Of a DNA stretch of 64,000 nt, positions 26,769 to 36,316 are shown in pieces (the first letter of the stretch is position 1; each line of letters opens with the position of its first letter). The notes beneath the pieces were generated by a model. The model was not told the origin of the DNA, made no database searches, and saw only the letters and a program-made list of their open reading frames with translations. Made by a program: the position numbers and the translations under genes. This DNA is from Balneolaceae bacterium (GTDB lineage Bacteria > Bacteroidota > Rhodothermia > Balneolales > Balneolaceae): contig JAXHMK010000019.1 of the NCBI GenBank assembly GCA_034521495.1, positions 145,579 to 209,578 on the forward strand, given 5' to 3'.

Positions 26769-28238
26769 ATGAGATTCTTGATGCTTTTTCTCTTTTCCTT
26801 TTTTCTGATGACCGATTCAGTTTCAGCACAAAGTCAATCAGATGAAGCTGTAACTATCGGCACTAAAACGTTTACTGAATCCGTCATCCTTGGAGAGATT
26901 TTAAAACAGTCAATTGAATCTGACGGACATCAAACCGCTCTCTACAAACAACTGGGCGGCACCCGGATCTTATGGAATGCACTTGTAGATGCCGAAATCG
27001 ATCTCTATCCGGATTATACAGGAACCATCATCGAAGAGATATTATCCGGACGGGAAATTGAAAACCGGGACCAACTCATTGACGTTTTGGATCAGTTTGG
27101 AATTGAGATGACCGAACCGCTCGGATTCAACAACACCTATGCTCTTGGTATGAACCGTGAACGGGCTGAAGAATTAGGTATTGAAACCATTTCTGATCTG
27201 CGGGATCATCCCGAATTGATCTTTGGCTTTAGCAATGAATTCATGGATCGCGAAGATGGCTGGATTGGCGTTCAGCAGGTGTATCAACTCACTCCACAGC
27301 GGGTCAGAGGACTCGATCACGACCTTGCCTACCGCGGGCTGGATGCCGGAAATATCGATGTGATCGACCTCTACTCCACCGATGCAGAGATTGATTATTA
27401 TGACCTGAAAGTTTTGGAAGATGATCTAAATTTCTTCCCTGATTATGAAGCGGTTTTTCTCTACAGGTCTGATCTGAATGAGGAGGTCGTTCAGGCGATC
27501 ACCCGGTTTGAAGGAGAGATTTCAAGAGAAGAGATGATTGGAATGAATGCCGCTGTTAAGCTTGATCAGAAAGATGATGCCCTTGTTGCTTCAGAATTTT
27601 TAGCCGAAACCAGTCAAATTGAATCCCGGGTTTCTGTAGAAGGATTTTGGGACCGGCTTTGGCGTCACACTCTCGATCACCTTTACCTGGTTGGAATTTC
27701 ACTCGGGCTTGCGATCCTGCTTGCCATACCGGTTGGGGTGCTGGCCGTAAAAGTACAGATCTTAGAAACTGCCGTTTTGGGAGCTGTAGGGATTCTGCAG
27801 ACGATCCCTTCCCTGGCACTTTTGGTTTTTATGATTCCACTCTTCGGAATCGGCGCATTACCCGCCATCGCCGCTTTGTTTCTGTACAGCCTTCTGCCCA
27901 TTGTTCGAAATACACACGCCGGAATTAAAACTATTTCTGAACCGGTCAAAGAGTCCGCCAGGGCACTGGGATTGCCCAATTCCCTCATCCTCCGAAAAAT
28001 CGAACTCCCGATAGCCGTTCCCTCCATTTTAGCAGGAATCAAAACCTCGGCGGTGATTAATGTAGGTACCGCTACCCTTGGAGCGTTAATTGGTGCCGGC
28101 GGGTATGGTCAGCCGATTTTAACCGGTATCCGCCTCGACAGCGTCCCTTTAATTTTGGAGGGTGCAGTCCCGGCGGCTGTTTTGGCGCTACTGGTTCAAG
28201 GATTGTTTGATTTGGTGGAGCGGTGGTTGGTGAGGTGA
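26769..28238 (+). CDS. Substrate-binding protein/permease fusion of osmoprotectant ABC transporter
   Basis: A 489-residue protein starting at the ATG after the ATPase stop (a longer GTG frame at 26730 overlaps the ATPase and is unlikely). Signal peptide: MRFLMLFLFSFFLMTDSVSA. An OpuAC-type binding domain follows at about 20-275 (TIGTKTFTESVILGEIL, ALVDAEIDLYPDYTGT). Then a permease domain at about 290-485 with roughly five membrane segments and the coupling region RNTHAGIKTISEPVKESARA. In many Firmicute fusions the permease precedes the binding domain; here the binding domain comes first. With the signal peptide, the binding domain lies in the periplasm. Confidence 0.87.
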   Translation: MRFLMLFLFSFFLMTDSVSAQSQSDEAVTIGTKTFTESVILGEILKQSIESDGHQTALYKQLGGTRILWNALVDAEIDLYPDYTGTIIEEILSGREIENRDQLIDVLDQFGIEMTEPLGFNNTYALGMNRERAEELGIETISDLRDHPELIFGFSNEFMDREDGWIGVQQVYQLTPQRVRGLDHDLAYRGLDAGNIDVIDLYSTDAEIDYYDLKVLEDDLNFFPDYEAVFLYRSDLNEEVVQAITRFEGEISREEMIGMNAAVKLDQKDDALVASEFLAETSQIESRVSVEGFWDRLWRHTLDHLYLVGISLGLAILLAIPVGVLAVKVQILETAVLGAVGILQTIPSLALLVFMIPLFGIGALPAIAALFLYSLLPIVRNTHAGIKTISEPVKESARALGLPNSLILRKIELPIAVPSILAGIKTSAVINVGTATLGALIGAGGYGQPILTGIRLDSVPLILEGAVPAAVLALLVQGLFDLVERWLVR

Positions 28239-28246
28239 TTGAAGAG

Positions 28247-28281
28247 AGATCCGCGAAGTCTTATGGAAACTTCGCGGATCT
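28247..28281. repeat. REP palindrome copy 4
   Basis: AGATCCGCGAAG and its complement CTTCGCGGATCT with an 11-nt loop, so a slightly diverged member of the REP family. It starts 8 bp after the stop of the transporter gene. Confidence 0.82.
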
Positions 28282-28451
28282 AATCAACCAATTATTGATA
28301 TCTATTCTATAATCTAATAAATGCCGTTTCATTAGAATAAGGAAATCCATAGTCCAACAGACTGGAATAAGGAAATCTTTCTATCTCCAAATCTCCATCT
28401 CTACTTCTTGCTAAAGAGAAACGTTACCCTCATATCTTTTGTAATGAAAGT

Positions 28452-28892
28452 ATGAAATCAACAATTCTATTTCTTATTTGTCTTATCGTAATGGCTACCG
28501 ATGCTCAATCGCAGGATCTCTCGTCTCACCGGTGGGAAGACCGCCTGATTTTAATTTTAACGGATGATACAAACAACTCTGTTTACCAAAATCAGATAGA
28601 AGAACTCTATTCGGATCAACAAGGCCTGGATGACAGAAAGCTTGTCATATACACTGTATTACCCGATAAATTTAAACGGGATGACAAAGAGAAAGAGGAC
28701 TGGGTGGAATCCAATAAACTGTATTCAGATTACAAGAAGAGTGAAAAACCGTTCGAAATATTACTGATCGGACTGGATGGCGGTGTAAAACTGCGGCAAT
28801 CTGAACTCTTGTCAAATGAAGACTTCTTTGGGAGAATTGACCAAATGCCAATGAGACGGAACGAGCTGAGACAACGCAACGGGGAAAATTAA
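28452..28892 (+). CDS. DUF4174 domain protein, exported
   Basis: A 146-residue protein with a signal peptide (MKSTILFLICLIVMATDAQS). The rest matches DUF4174: HRWEDRLILILTDD at the start, QNQIEELYSDQ, a variable middle, FEILLIGLDGGVKLR, and the closing FGRIDQMPMRRNELR. The family has a thioredoxin-like look and unknown function. It appears to be alone in its transcript. Confidence 0.82.
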   Translation: MKSTILFLICLIVMATDAQSQDLSSHRWEDRLILILTDDTNNSVYQNQIEELYSDQQGLDDRKLVIYTVLPDKFKRDDKEKEDWVESNKLYSDYKKSEKPFEILLIGLDGGVKLRQSELLSNEDFFGRIDQMPMRRNELRQRNGEN

Positions 28893-29061
28893 TTTTTCAC
28901 CTGCCAAATCTATTTTCATTTACAGTTTGCCAAAAATAAATTGAGCTTTATTTCATTCGAAATTCGTAGCTAATAATAGAATTTCTTATCGGTCCAAAAT
29001 CGGTGAGATTGAATCGTCTGCTGTACCAAAGCTATTAATTGTCGAGCTTAATCTGTCTGTT

Positions 29062-31059
29062 ATGAAAATCATCCAATACCTGATCATCTCTATCCTGTCA
29101 GTTTCATTTTTTCTTTCATGCTCAACGGACAGCGGTTCACTCTATCAATTGAATGTGAGTTCAGATCCGGTTGAGGCCGGAAGCGTCTCCCCTGCCGAAG
29201 GCGAATATGACGAAGGATCGGAAGTGAACGTCTCTGCGACACCCAATGATGGCTGGATGTTCGAACGATGGCAGGGATCCGTTACAGGTACGGATAATCC
29301 TATATCCGTCACAATGGACTCCGACAAGAACATCACCGCCCTTTTTGCAGAGCGGCAGTTTCCGCTTGAGACTGAAACGGACGGCGAGGGGACGGTCGAA
29401 GAGAGTTTGGTTCAAAGTAAAATAACCGATTATGATTCCGGTGCTATTGTAGAATTGAATGCTGTTCCCGCCGGAGGTTGGAAATTTGTGGAGTGGCAGG
29501 GAGACCTTACGGGAAGTGACAATCCTCAAACAATCACGATGGATGGACCAAAATCTGTCACAGCAGTCTTTGAAGAGGGCGTGAGCGAGCCAAATCCGTT
29601 GAGCGTCAACTTTGAAACCGAGAACTCATCTTCAGTTACAACTCTAATACCCAGGGAGGGTGGTTCCATCTCAACTACAGATTCAAGAGGAATCACATAC
29701 ACACTCGATATTCCGGAAAATGCACTGCTCTCACCTGAGGAGATTACAATGACCCCATTCAGCTCCATTGAGGACGCTCCGGTGGGTTCATCCTTTCGCC
29801 TGGGAGTGGATCTTCAGCCTGAAGGCCTGGAATTTCTTGAAGCAGCCACACTTCGAATCGAAGATCCCAACGGATTGCCCGGTTCAAACAGCAGCCAAAT
29901 TGTTGCTTTTGGTGCAGAGTCCAACGGAGATGAGTTCTATTTCAGTTCGGTTCGTGAAACGACATCGAATGAGGTAGTCATGCCTGTCTCTCACTTCAGC
30001 GGAAATGGCTCCATGGAAGCGACCGATGATGAGATACGAGATCAGCAGCAAAATCATCCGCCCACGGATCCAAGAGACAGAGCCTCTCAAAACCTGTTGA
30101 ATGATCCATCAATACAGACTGAAGTTAGTATTCTTGAAGCATATCATGCCCAGGCGATGGCAATCATTTCCGTAGCAGGATCATCTCCGGAACTTATGGA
30201 GCAGGCGTTTCAGCTTTACAGATTTTGGAAAATAAAGTTAAACACAGCAAGGTCGGAGGTTCAGGCCCAGGTTTCTGCATTGGATGCTCAACTAATATCT
30301 GCTATGATCTCAACCTTCCAAACCGCTGTTGTACAGGCAAAAACCGATTGCCTGAACCACGATCTATCCAAAATTCGCTTGCTGCTGCGGTGGAGCTATC
30401 TGAGCCTGATTTACCCCGAGGTGGTTACCGGCTCTACCTCCCAAAGCCTTCTCGAGGATGCCGCCAATTGCGGCCAGTTTGAACTTGAGATTGAATCATC
30501 GATGGAGTTCAAGGATGGAGATCCTGATGATAAAGTTTATGCAGCAATTAAAGGAGTGATTCCGATTGGAGCAGAAGTCTCTACTGCCGTCGGAATTACA
30601 TTTTCCGGCCAGGGTAATGTTGAACACACCGGGTTGAGCTGGATCGACTCAGACAGCGATGATTGCATCACACTTTTTACCGGAAAAAATGGTGATATGA
30701 CCATTACAGGATTAAACTTAGGACTTAATATTGCAACGGCCGGGGCTAACGGAGCGCCAAGTGGAGTAGTGTTGCCTGTAAACTTTAGAATCACCATGGT
30801 GCCGGGAAATATTCGCGAGCAGCTGCAGATTGAATGCGATGGAGAAATAATTTCTGATGAAGAAACAGGAGTTTGGTTTAGCGGCTGGGCGGATCTTCAT
30901 ATCGATCAAATGACGGAACGAGGGTTTGAAATGAAAGAGTGGATTCCCCCCTCTTCTACAGCAGATCCTGCATTAATTGCAGTTAAAGTCAATGACCTTG
31001 AAAATGACATTCACATTGAGCAATCGGAGTTTAAGTTGTTTCATCGGCCTGCTTTTTAA
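29062..31059 (+). CDS. Surface lipoprotein with two InlB/Flg_new-type beta repeats
   Basis: A 665-residue predicted lipoprotein: the signal MKIIQYLIISILSVSFFLSC ends in a lipobox cysteine at 20. Two divergent repeats of about 70 residues follow (28-96 and 100-171), each with the G-x-V...G-W-x-F-x-x-W-x-G...TGSDNP...MD...V-T-A-x-F pattern of the divergent InlB B-repeat / bacterial repeat family. Residues about 185-330 (GGSISTTDSRGITYTLDIPE, then PVGSSFRLGVDLQPEG) resemble a ZU5-like beta domain. The remaining half has no motif I recognise. The protein is probably on the cell surface, with a binding or adhesion role by analogy only. Confidence 0.8.
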   Translation: MKIIQYLIISILSVSFFLSCSTDSGSLYQLNVSSDPVEAGSVSPAEGEYDEGSEVNVSATPNDGWMFERWQGSVTGTDNPISVTMDSDKNITALFAERQFPLETETDGEGTVEESLVQSKITDYDSGAIVELNAVPAGGWKFVEWQGDLTGSDNPQTITMDGPKSVTAVFEEGVSEPNPLSVNFETENSSSVTTLIPREGGSISTTDSRGITYTLDIPENALLSPEEITMTPFSSIEDAPVGSSFRLGVDLQPEGLEFLEAATLRIEDPNGLPGSNSSQIVAFGAESNGDEFYFSSVRETTSNEVVMPVSHFSGNGSMEATDDEIRDQQQNHPPTDPRDRASQNLLNDPSIQTEVSILEAYHAQAMAIISVAGSSPELMEQAFQLYRFWKIKLNTARSEVQAQVSALDAQLISAMISTFQTAVVQAKTDCLNHDLSKIRLLLRWSYLSLIYPEVVTGSTSQSLLEDAANCGQFELEIESSMEFKDGDPDDKVYAAIKGVIPIGAEVSTAVGITFSGQGNVEHTGLSWIDSDSDDCITLFTGKNGDMTITGLNLGLNIATAGANGAPSGVVLPVNFRITMVPGNIREQLQIECDGEIISDEETGVWFSGWADLHIDQMTERGFEMKEWIPPSSTADPALIAVKVNDLENDIHIEQSEFKLFHRPAF

Positions 31060-31116
31060 ATTGTGTCTCTATAAGTTCTCTTACAGGTGCAAAAAATATT
31101 TCATGATTTTCTCCAC

Positions 31117-34100
31117 TCAATACCTCTGATACACATGATCAAACACCTCGTTCACCGTTGAGGTGAACAGGCGCCGGTCGTACACATCAGGCAGAATACT
31201 GTCGAACTCCCGCTCGATGGTTACTTTCACATCGGAGATGTAGCGCTGCTGTTTTTTCCAGTCCTGCACCAGCTTCTCCTGCTTCAGCTTTTCAATCAGA
31301 TCGTGAACCCCTTCCTTGATCTTTTTTCGTTCGGCCGGTTTCAGATCGATTTTCTGCCGCTGGGTGACGATATCGAAAATAGCGAGCTCCTCCTCATCCA
31401 TGTTCTCTTTAACTGCGCGTTCTCCCTCCTCACTCAAGTCTTTGGCCAGATCGAACAACTCTTCCAGCTGCAGATCCACATTGATGCTGTAGTTGTTGTA
31501 CTTCTCGATCATCTCCTCAAACCGCTCCTTAAAATCCATCCGGGTCCGGTTCTGCTCCACCATCTCCTCGATGCGTTCTTTCAAGGTAGTTTTGATCTTC
31601 TCCAGCTCAATACGCTTGTGCTTTTTCTTGTTGAATCGCTCTTTCAGCTTCTCAAAATCAATCTTTCCAATATCGATCAGATCGGTATCGTAATCAATCG
31701 TATACCCCTCGCTGACAATCGACTCGTCCAGTTTTTTCTCAATTTTATATTCTACTTCTGAAATATCATCCGGCTGAAACGGCTCCAGGATTTTAATCTT
31801 GTCAGCAATCGCTTTTAATGCGGACCGTACCGGCAGATATTGGTACGCATCGGGATCGGGCAGGATCGCCTTGTAGAGCTTGTTCACAACCCGCGCATGT
31901 TTATTGAACTCTTTTTTCTTCTGATCGTTCATCAGAACGTTTTCAACGGCATCATCAACCGACTCATCCAGTTCCCTGTACTCCACAATTGCTTTGGCAA
32001 ACTCATCCAGGTACACAGTTTGGTCAAATCCTTTTGCCTGAATGATCTTGTCCAGATCCACTTCCTGTTCATCGCAGAACGCTTTCGCTTCCGCAATCGC
32101 CTCTTCAAGCTGACGAACCAACTCTTCTTTATCCTTCACCGGCGCTTCACCGCCCTCTTCCTCTTTCTTACCGGTCGCATAGATAGCCAGTGCTTTCTGA
32201 AGGTTTCGGAACACACCCACATAATCCACAATCAGGCCGTTATTTTTGCCCTCAAACACGCGATTGGCTCGGGCGATGGTCTGCATCAGGGTGTGGCTCT
32301 TCATCGGCTTGTCAAGGTAGAGAGTAGATAAACTGGGCACATCAAAACCGGTGATCCACATCGCGCAGACAAACACCAGGCGCAGCGGATTCTCCTCATC
32401 CTTAAACATCTCATCCAGCGGCTCTTTTTCAATTCGCATGCGATGCTTTTTGATATCCAGTCCTTTCTTCTCAAAATCCCGGATCTCATTCTGGGACTGG
32501 GAGATCATCACGGCCATATCCGTCTCATTCATAAAATGGACTTTCTCCAATAGCACATTGCGCCGGGAGCCGACAGCCGTTTTCAGCTCCTCTTTATACT
32601 CCTGCAATTTCTTCTTCCAATATTTTTCAACCAGGTCATACATCTTGATCGCCGTAAACCGGTCCACGGCAATGAACAGTCCTTTGCCCATGTATCCCCT
32701 GTTCAGAAAATGTTCCACCAAGTCTTCCGCGATGGTCTCCAACCTGTCGTTCCGGGTAAGCAGGTGATACTCCTGCCTGAACTCCCGCTCCAGCTTCTCC
32801 TCCTGTTTCTCAGTCAGGTTGGCATCATCCAGAATCTCGGCCAGCTCCTCATTCAGATCCTCGTTGGTGAGCTGAAGCTCCGGAATGCGGTTCTCGTAAA
32901 ACAGAGGTACTGTAGCCCCATCCTCAATGGACTGCTTAAAGTCATACACGCTCACATAGTCCCCGAATACCTCCCTCGTCTTTTCATCTTCTCCTTTGAT
33001 CAGCGGGGTTCCGGTAAAGCCGAGAAAGGCCGCATTGGGCAGCGCTTTCCGCATGTTCATAGCCAGCACATCATACTGGGTTCTGTGCGCCTCATCGGTC
33101 ATCACAATGATATCTTCATCTTCGCTGAGGACCGGGAACTCCTCGCCGTCCCTTGCGTGGAATTTGTGGATCAGCGTAAACACATAGCGGTGATTTTCGC
33201 GCAGCAACTGCTGAAGCTGTTCCTTGCTGTCGGCCCGAACCGTTTTTTCGGGTTCGGTAACAGCGCCTACAGAAGCAAAGTTCTTGTAAATCTGATCGTC
33301 CAGGTCAATGCGGTCGGTCACAATCACAAACTTCCAGTTGCCCGGCAAAGCCCGCATGATCTTCCGGGTAAAGAACACCATCGAGAAGCTCTTCCCGCTT
33401 CCCTGTGTGTGCCAGAATACTCCCAGCTTTCCCTTGTTCTTTTCGATGTGTCGTACGGCTTGAATCGCGTTGTTCACTCCCAGATATTGGTGGTTTTTGG
33501 CCAGCAGCTTTTGCGGCTCCCCGCCGGTTGTTTTGAACAGCACGTAGTGTTCCAGAAGATCCATCAACCGCTCTTTCTCACAGATTCCCCGGATGGCCGT
33601 CTCCAGGCTCACTCTACCGGGTTCCTCCTCATCACTGATCTTCTTCCACTCGTTAAAATGCTCCCAGGGAGAGGTGATGGTTCCTACTTTGGTATCCGAT
33701 CCGTTGGAGAGGATAATCACTTGATTGTACCAGAAGAGCTGCGGGATCGTATCTTTATAATCGTGCAGGTTATCGTGATAAGCTTCGTAGAGACGTCGGG
33801 TTGATTTCTTGAGTTCGAACAAAATCATGGGGAGGCCGTTGACAAACCCGATCAAATCCGGCCGGCGCCGGTGCATCTCACCGGATACCCATAGCTGGCT
33901 GACCAAAAGATAGTCGTTCTTCTCAGGGTTTTGCCAGTCGATTACCTTTACTGTATGCTGAACTTGTGTTCCCTCGGCATTCCGGTACTCCACATCCACA
34001 CCGTCTCGGATCAGGTCATACACCTGTTGATTGGCTTTAACGGGATGGACAGAAGAACGGTCTCGCGTAATTTCTTTGATCGCCTCCTCAATCTGATCTT

Positions 34101-34296
34101 TGGGGATGTCCGGATTGAAACCCTGAAGCTTCTCTCGAAGAACATTTGTCAGCACCACCTCTTCCGTCGTCTCACGGCCGAGATCTCCCTCTGCGCCCAA
34201 TACCTCATCATAGGCGTTGTGCGTTTTCCAATTCAGGTCACTGAAAAGATCAATAGCAGGTTGTTCTACAGTGCTGTCTTCGGTGTATTTACTCAC
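31117..34296 (-). CDS. hsdR: Type I restriction enzyme R subunit
   Basis: A 1059-residue motor/nuclease subunit of a type I restriction system. The N-terminal PD-(D/E)XK nuclease shows D147 in RRRPDLIG and E161-x-K163 in ELKKS. The SF2 translocase follows, with Walker A GSGKS (299-303), DEAH at 401-404, FLGFTGTPL, and motif VI TIARANRVFEGKNNG. The C-terminal helical region mediates contact with HsdM/HsdS. The subunit looks intact. It overlaps the upstream AAA_4 gene by 8 nt. The matching hsdS is broken, so restriction activity is doubtful. Unlike in most type I loci, hsdR is separated from hsdM by about 7 kb. Confidence 0.95.
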   Translation of the reverse strand: MSKYTEDSTVEQPAIDLFSDLNWKTHNAYDEVLGAEGDLGRETTEEVVLTNVLREKLQGFNPDIPKDQIEEAIKEITRDRSSVHPVKANQQVYDLIRDGVDVEYRNAEGTQVQHTVKVIDWQNPEKNDYLLVSQLWVSGEMHRRRPDLIGFVNGLPMILFELKKSTRRLYEAYHDNLHDYKDTIPQLFWYNQVIILSNGSDTKVGTITSPWEHFNEWKKISDEEEPGRVSLETAIRGICEKERLMDLLEHYVLFKTTGGEPQKLLAKNHQYLGVNNAIQAVRHIEKNKGKLGVFWHTQGSGKSFSMVFFTRKIMRALPGNWKFVIVTDRIDLDDQIYKNFASVGAVTEPEKTVRADSKEQLQQLLRENHRYVFTLIHKFHARDGEEFPVLSEDEDIIVMTDEAHRTQYDVLAMNMRKALPNAAFLGFTGTPLIKGEDEKTREVFGDYVSVYDFKQSIEDGATVPLFYENRIPELQLTNEDLNEELAEILDDANLTEKQEEKLEREFRQEYHLLTRNDRLETIAEDLVEHFLNRGYMGKGLFIAVDRFTAIKMYDLVEKYWKKKLQEYKEELKTAVGSRRNVLLEKVHFMNETDMAVMISQSQNEIRDFEKKGLDIKKHRMRIEKEPLDEMFKDEENPLRLVFVCAMWITGFDVPSLSTLYLDKPMKSHTLMQTIARANRVFEGKNNGLIVDYVGVFRNLQKALAIYATGKKEEEGGEAPVKDKEELVRQLEEAIAEAKAFCDEQEVDLDKIIQAKGFDQTVYLDEFAKAIVEYRELDESVDDAVENVLMNDQKKKEFNKHARVVNKLYKAILPDPDAYQYLPVRSALKAIADKIKILEPFQPDDISEVEYKIEKKLDESIVSEGYTIDYDTDLIDIGKIDFEKLKERFNKKKHKRIELEKIKTTLKERIEEMVEQNRTRMDFKERFEEMIEKYNNYSINVDLQLEELFDLAKDLSEEGERAVKENMDEEELAIFDIVTQRQKIDLKPAERKKIKEGVHDLIEKLKQEKLVQDWKKQQRYISDVKVTIEREFDSILPDVYDRRLFTSTVNEVFDHVYQRY

Positions 34297-36301
34297 TGGT
34301 TATATAAGCTTGTTTTTCGTGATTAGGAGTTGACGGAAAAGCCATTTTCATCTCATCTTTTTCAACAAGTTTTTTAATATACCGCTGCCTCAGGCCATCA
34401 CTATTTCTATCAACAATTTGAGAAAGAGCATTAATGGTAATGTACTGCTCCCTACATAAATCTAAGATAACGCTGCTTAATGTCTCTACGGCTACTCTTT
34501 TTTTATTTCGTGGAACTTTCGCTTTTTCTTTAAGCTCGTTCAAATAATCATCCGAAAGTTCATATAATTGATCAATTACAGGAAAATCGAACTCCGCTGT
34601 AATCAGACGTCCTTTTGTGTCACGCTCTTTTTCACTGTTATGTTTGGAGCTATCAGCTTTATGTTCGGAGCTCTCGCCTATATGTTCGGAGCTTGCAGGA
34701 TTGTGTTCGGAGCTTTTACCAAAATCAGATTCCGTATTTTTTGCAGAAACACCTCCTTTTGAGAAAACGTCCTCCGGTGTCGGAAGATCTCGACCAGGTA
34801 ATGTATATGTCCTTCCTTTTGTTTTGCCGGTTGGAACCAGGAAATTAGACTTTACCAAATTCTGAAGAGATAAAGAAATGTCATGCGGATGTGTTTCAGA
34901 TATAGATTGGATACGTTGATGAGAAATTACACCTTCTGATTCCGCTGTCGCAAGAATAATTCGTTCGAGCATGTTTATCTTATCAATTTCTTTTCCAAAT
35001 AAATCCCGCAATTCATCCATTGTTTCATCAGGAATTAAAGATTGCATTCTTAATTCCATGAGGGTTTGTTCAGGCTCCTGAATTTCATGCAAATAGGGTT
35101 TACGCCAGTGTTGTTTATCCCAATTCTGTATAATTTTGGGTATCCCGGAGCCAGCTCTTTCTCCCAACCCCGCGAGTAGAAACATTTGATGCATAATTCG
35201 GTTTCTACAGTCAGAAATTCCACCTCCGTAAGCCGTTTCAACAGGAATACGCATTAATCCGGGGTTGCGAAATCCAAACATATCCGGCCTTTTTACTACT
35301 AAAATTGACACCCGTCCCATATAATCTGCATGAACAAGAGCGTTTATCAATGCTTCCCTTATTGCCTCGTGTACCGGTGTGTCTTCAACACGCTGTCCCT
35401 TTTTAAGTTGAAATGGCACTTTAAGGTCAGTAGTCATTTTGCGATACACAATTTGATAAAAATCAAAAATGTTGCCCGACCACGTGCCATCAGGAACCAC
35501 ACGATCTACCCATCGCAGCTCGGTTTTGGCTTCAGGTCGTTCCTGGTAGTCCACAAAGTAGTACGGAACTGCATCTTGAATAACTTCCCATTTACCAAAC
35601 ATTAAAATACCGGCTAATGTTAAACCCTCTTTTCCAGTTTCACGATCACGTTTATAGCCACCAATTTTTCTCAAAAAATCGATATGGTTTAGCTCTAAAA
35701 AAGGATGGTTACTATTCCTCAGGCGTAGCATCTGCCGAAATCTTATCAGTGTTTCATCTTCAATATCTTTTAAGTTGTAACCTGGAAAAATTTTACTATC
35801 CCTATCATCGTACTGTTGCTCAGCCAACATTCTTTTAACCGTTTCATCATCACATAATCTATCTCCTTCGTGAAGCCTTTTATATGTGTTGCCGATTGGA
35901 TTATTATTTAAATATACCGGTTTTTGCTTGCGAGTAGCCGGAGGAACGTAGATTACGATGATATCTCCATTCGGCCCCGGAATTAACTTGATATCTTTAT
36001 TCCCAACGGTATTAAAACTAACCTTCTGTTTATTATTTAGTGTGTCATAGATTTGTGAGACCAGTATTTCTGCTTTGGGTATACCAAAGGGCTCAAATGA
36101 ATCGTCCATCTCTTTTACCCCAAGTAGTAAGAAGCCTCCATCAGTATTAGCAAAAGCAGAATACGTTTCCCACATGGATTTCGGGACAGATCCCAGCCCG
36201 TCTTTTCCAAGAGCTTTCTTGCACTCCAATTCATGACTTTCTTTGATCAAATGGAGATCTGCAATAGTTGAAATGTCTGTCTGTTTGCTAAAAAGGGTCA
36301 T
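34289..36301 (-). CDS. AlbA_2/AAA_4 ATP-binding protein (Schlafen-like), with heptapeptide repeats
   Basis: A 670-residue protein. The N-terminal AlbA_2 domain (ESHELECKKALGK, SAFANTDGGFLLLGVKE) is a Schlafen-type putative nucleic-acid-binding/nuclease fold. A HATPase_c_4 domain follows (REALINALVHADYMGRV, FGFRNPGLMRIP, GLGERAGSGIPKII). Residues about 527-554 are four heptapeptide repeats of the S-S-E-H-x-x-x type. The C-terminal part looks like winged-helix DNA binding (ITINALSQIVDRNSDGLRQRY). Such proteins are often embedded in restriction loci. Here the gene is translationally coupled to hsdR. Its exact role is unknown. Confidence 0.82.
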   Translation of the reverse strand: MTLFSKQTDISTIADLHLIKESHELECKKALGKDGLGSVPKSMWETYSAFANTDGGFLLLGVKEMDDSFEPFGIPKAEILVSQIYDTLNNKQKVSFNTVGNKDIKLIPGPNGDIIVIYVPPATRKQKPVYLNNNPIGNTYKRLHEGDRLCDDETVKRMLAEQQYDDRDSKIFPGYNLKDIEDETLIRFRQMLRLRNSNHPFLELNHIDFLRKIGGYKRDRETGKEGLTLAGILMFGKWEVIQDAVPYYFVDYQERPEAKTELRWVDRVVPDGTWSGNIFDFYQIVYRKMTTDLKVPFQLKKGQRVEDTPVHEAIREALINALVHADYMGRVSILVVKRPDMFGFRNPGLMRIPVETAYGGGISDCRNRIMHQMFLLAGLGERAGSGIPKIIQNWDKQHWRKPYLHEIQEPEQTLMELRMQSLIPDETMDELRDLFGKEIDKINMLERIILATAESEGVISHQRIQSISETHPHDISLSLQNLVKSNFLVPTGKTKGRTYTLPGRDLPTPEDVFSKGGVSAKNTESDFGKSSEHNPASSEHIGESSEHKADSSKHNSEKERDTKGRLITAEFDFPVIDQLYELSDDYLNELKEKAKVPRNKKRVAVETLSSVILDLCREQYITINALSQIVDRNSDGLRQRYIKKLVEKDEMKMAFPSTPNHEKQAYITSE
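34640..34723. repeat. Four tandem 21-bp repeats in the AAA_4 gene
   Basis: Units at 34640-34660, 34661-34681, 34682-34702 and 34703-34723, each beginning ATGTT(T/C)GGAGCT on the plus strand (GTG in the last). They encode the S-S-E/K-H-x-x-x heptads in frame. Copy number could vary without breaking the frame. Confidence 0.85.
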
Positions 36302-36316
36302 TTAAACTTTTCTTTA

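Noticed and set aside
32710..33804. A 364-codon open frame on the plus strand inside hsdR
   Set aside because: It lies fully antisense to conserved nuclease/helicase motifs of HsdR and its translation has no family character. Long antisense frames are expected in this GC-richer gene.
34640..34723. Possible CRISPR array
   Set aside because: The 21-bp units are contiguous with no unique spacers and encode a regular heptapeptide in frame.
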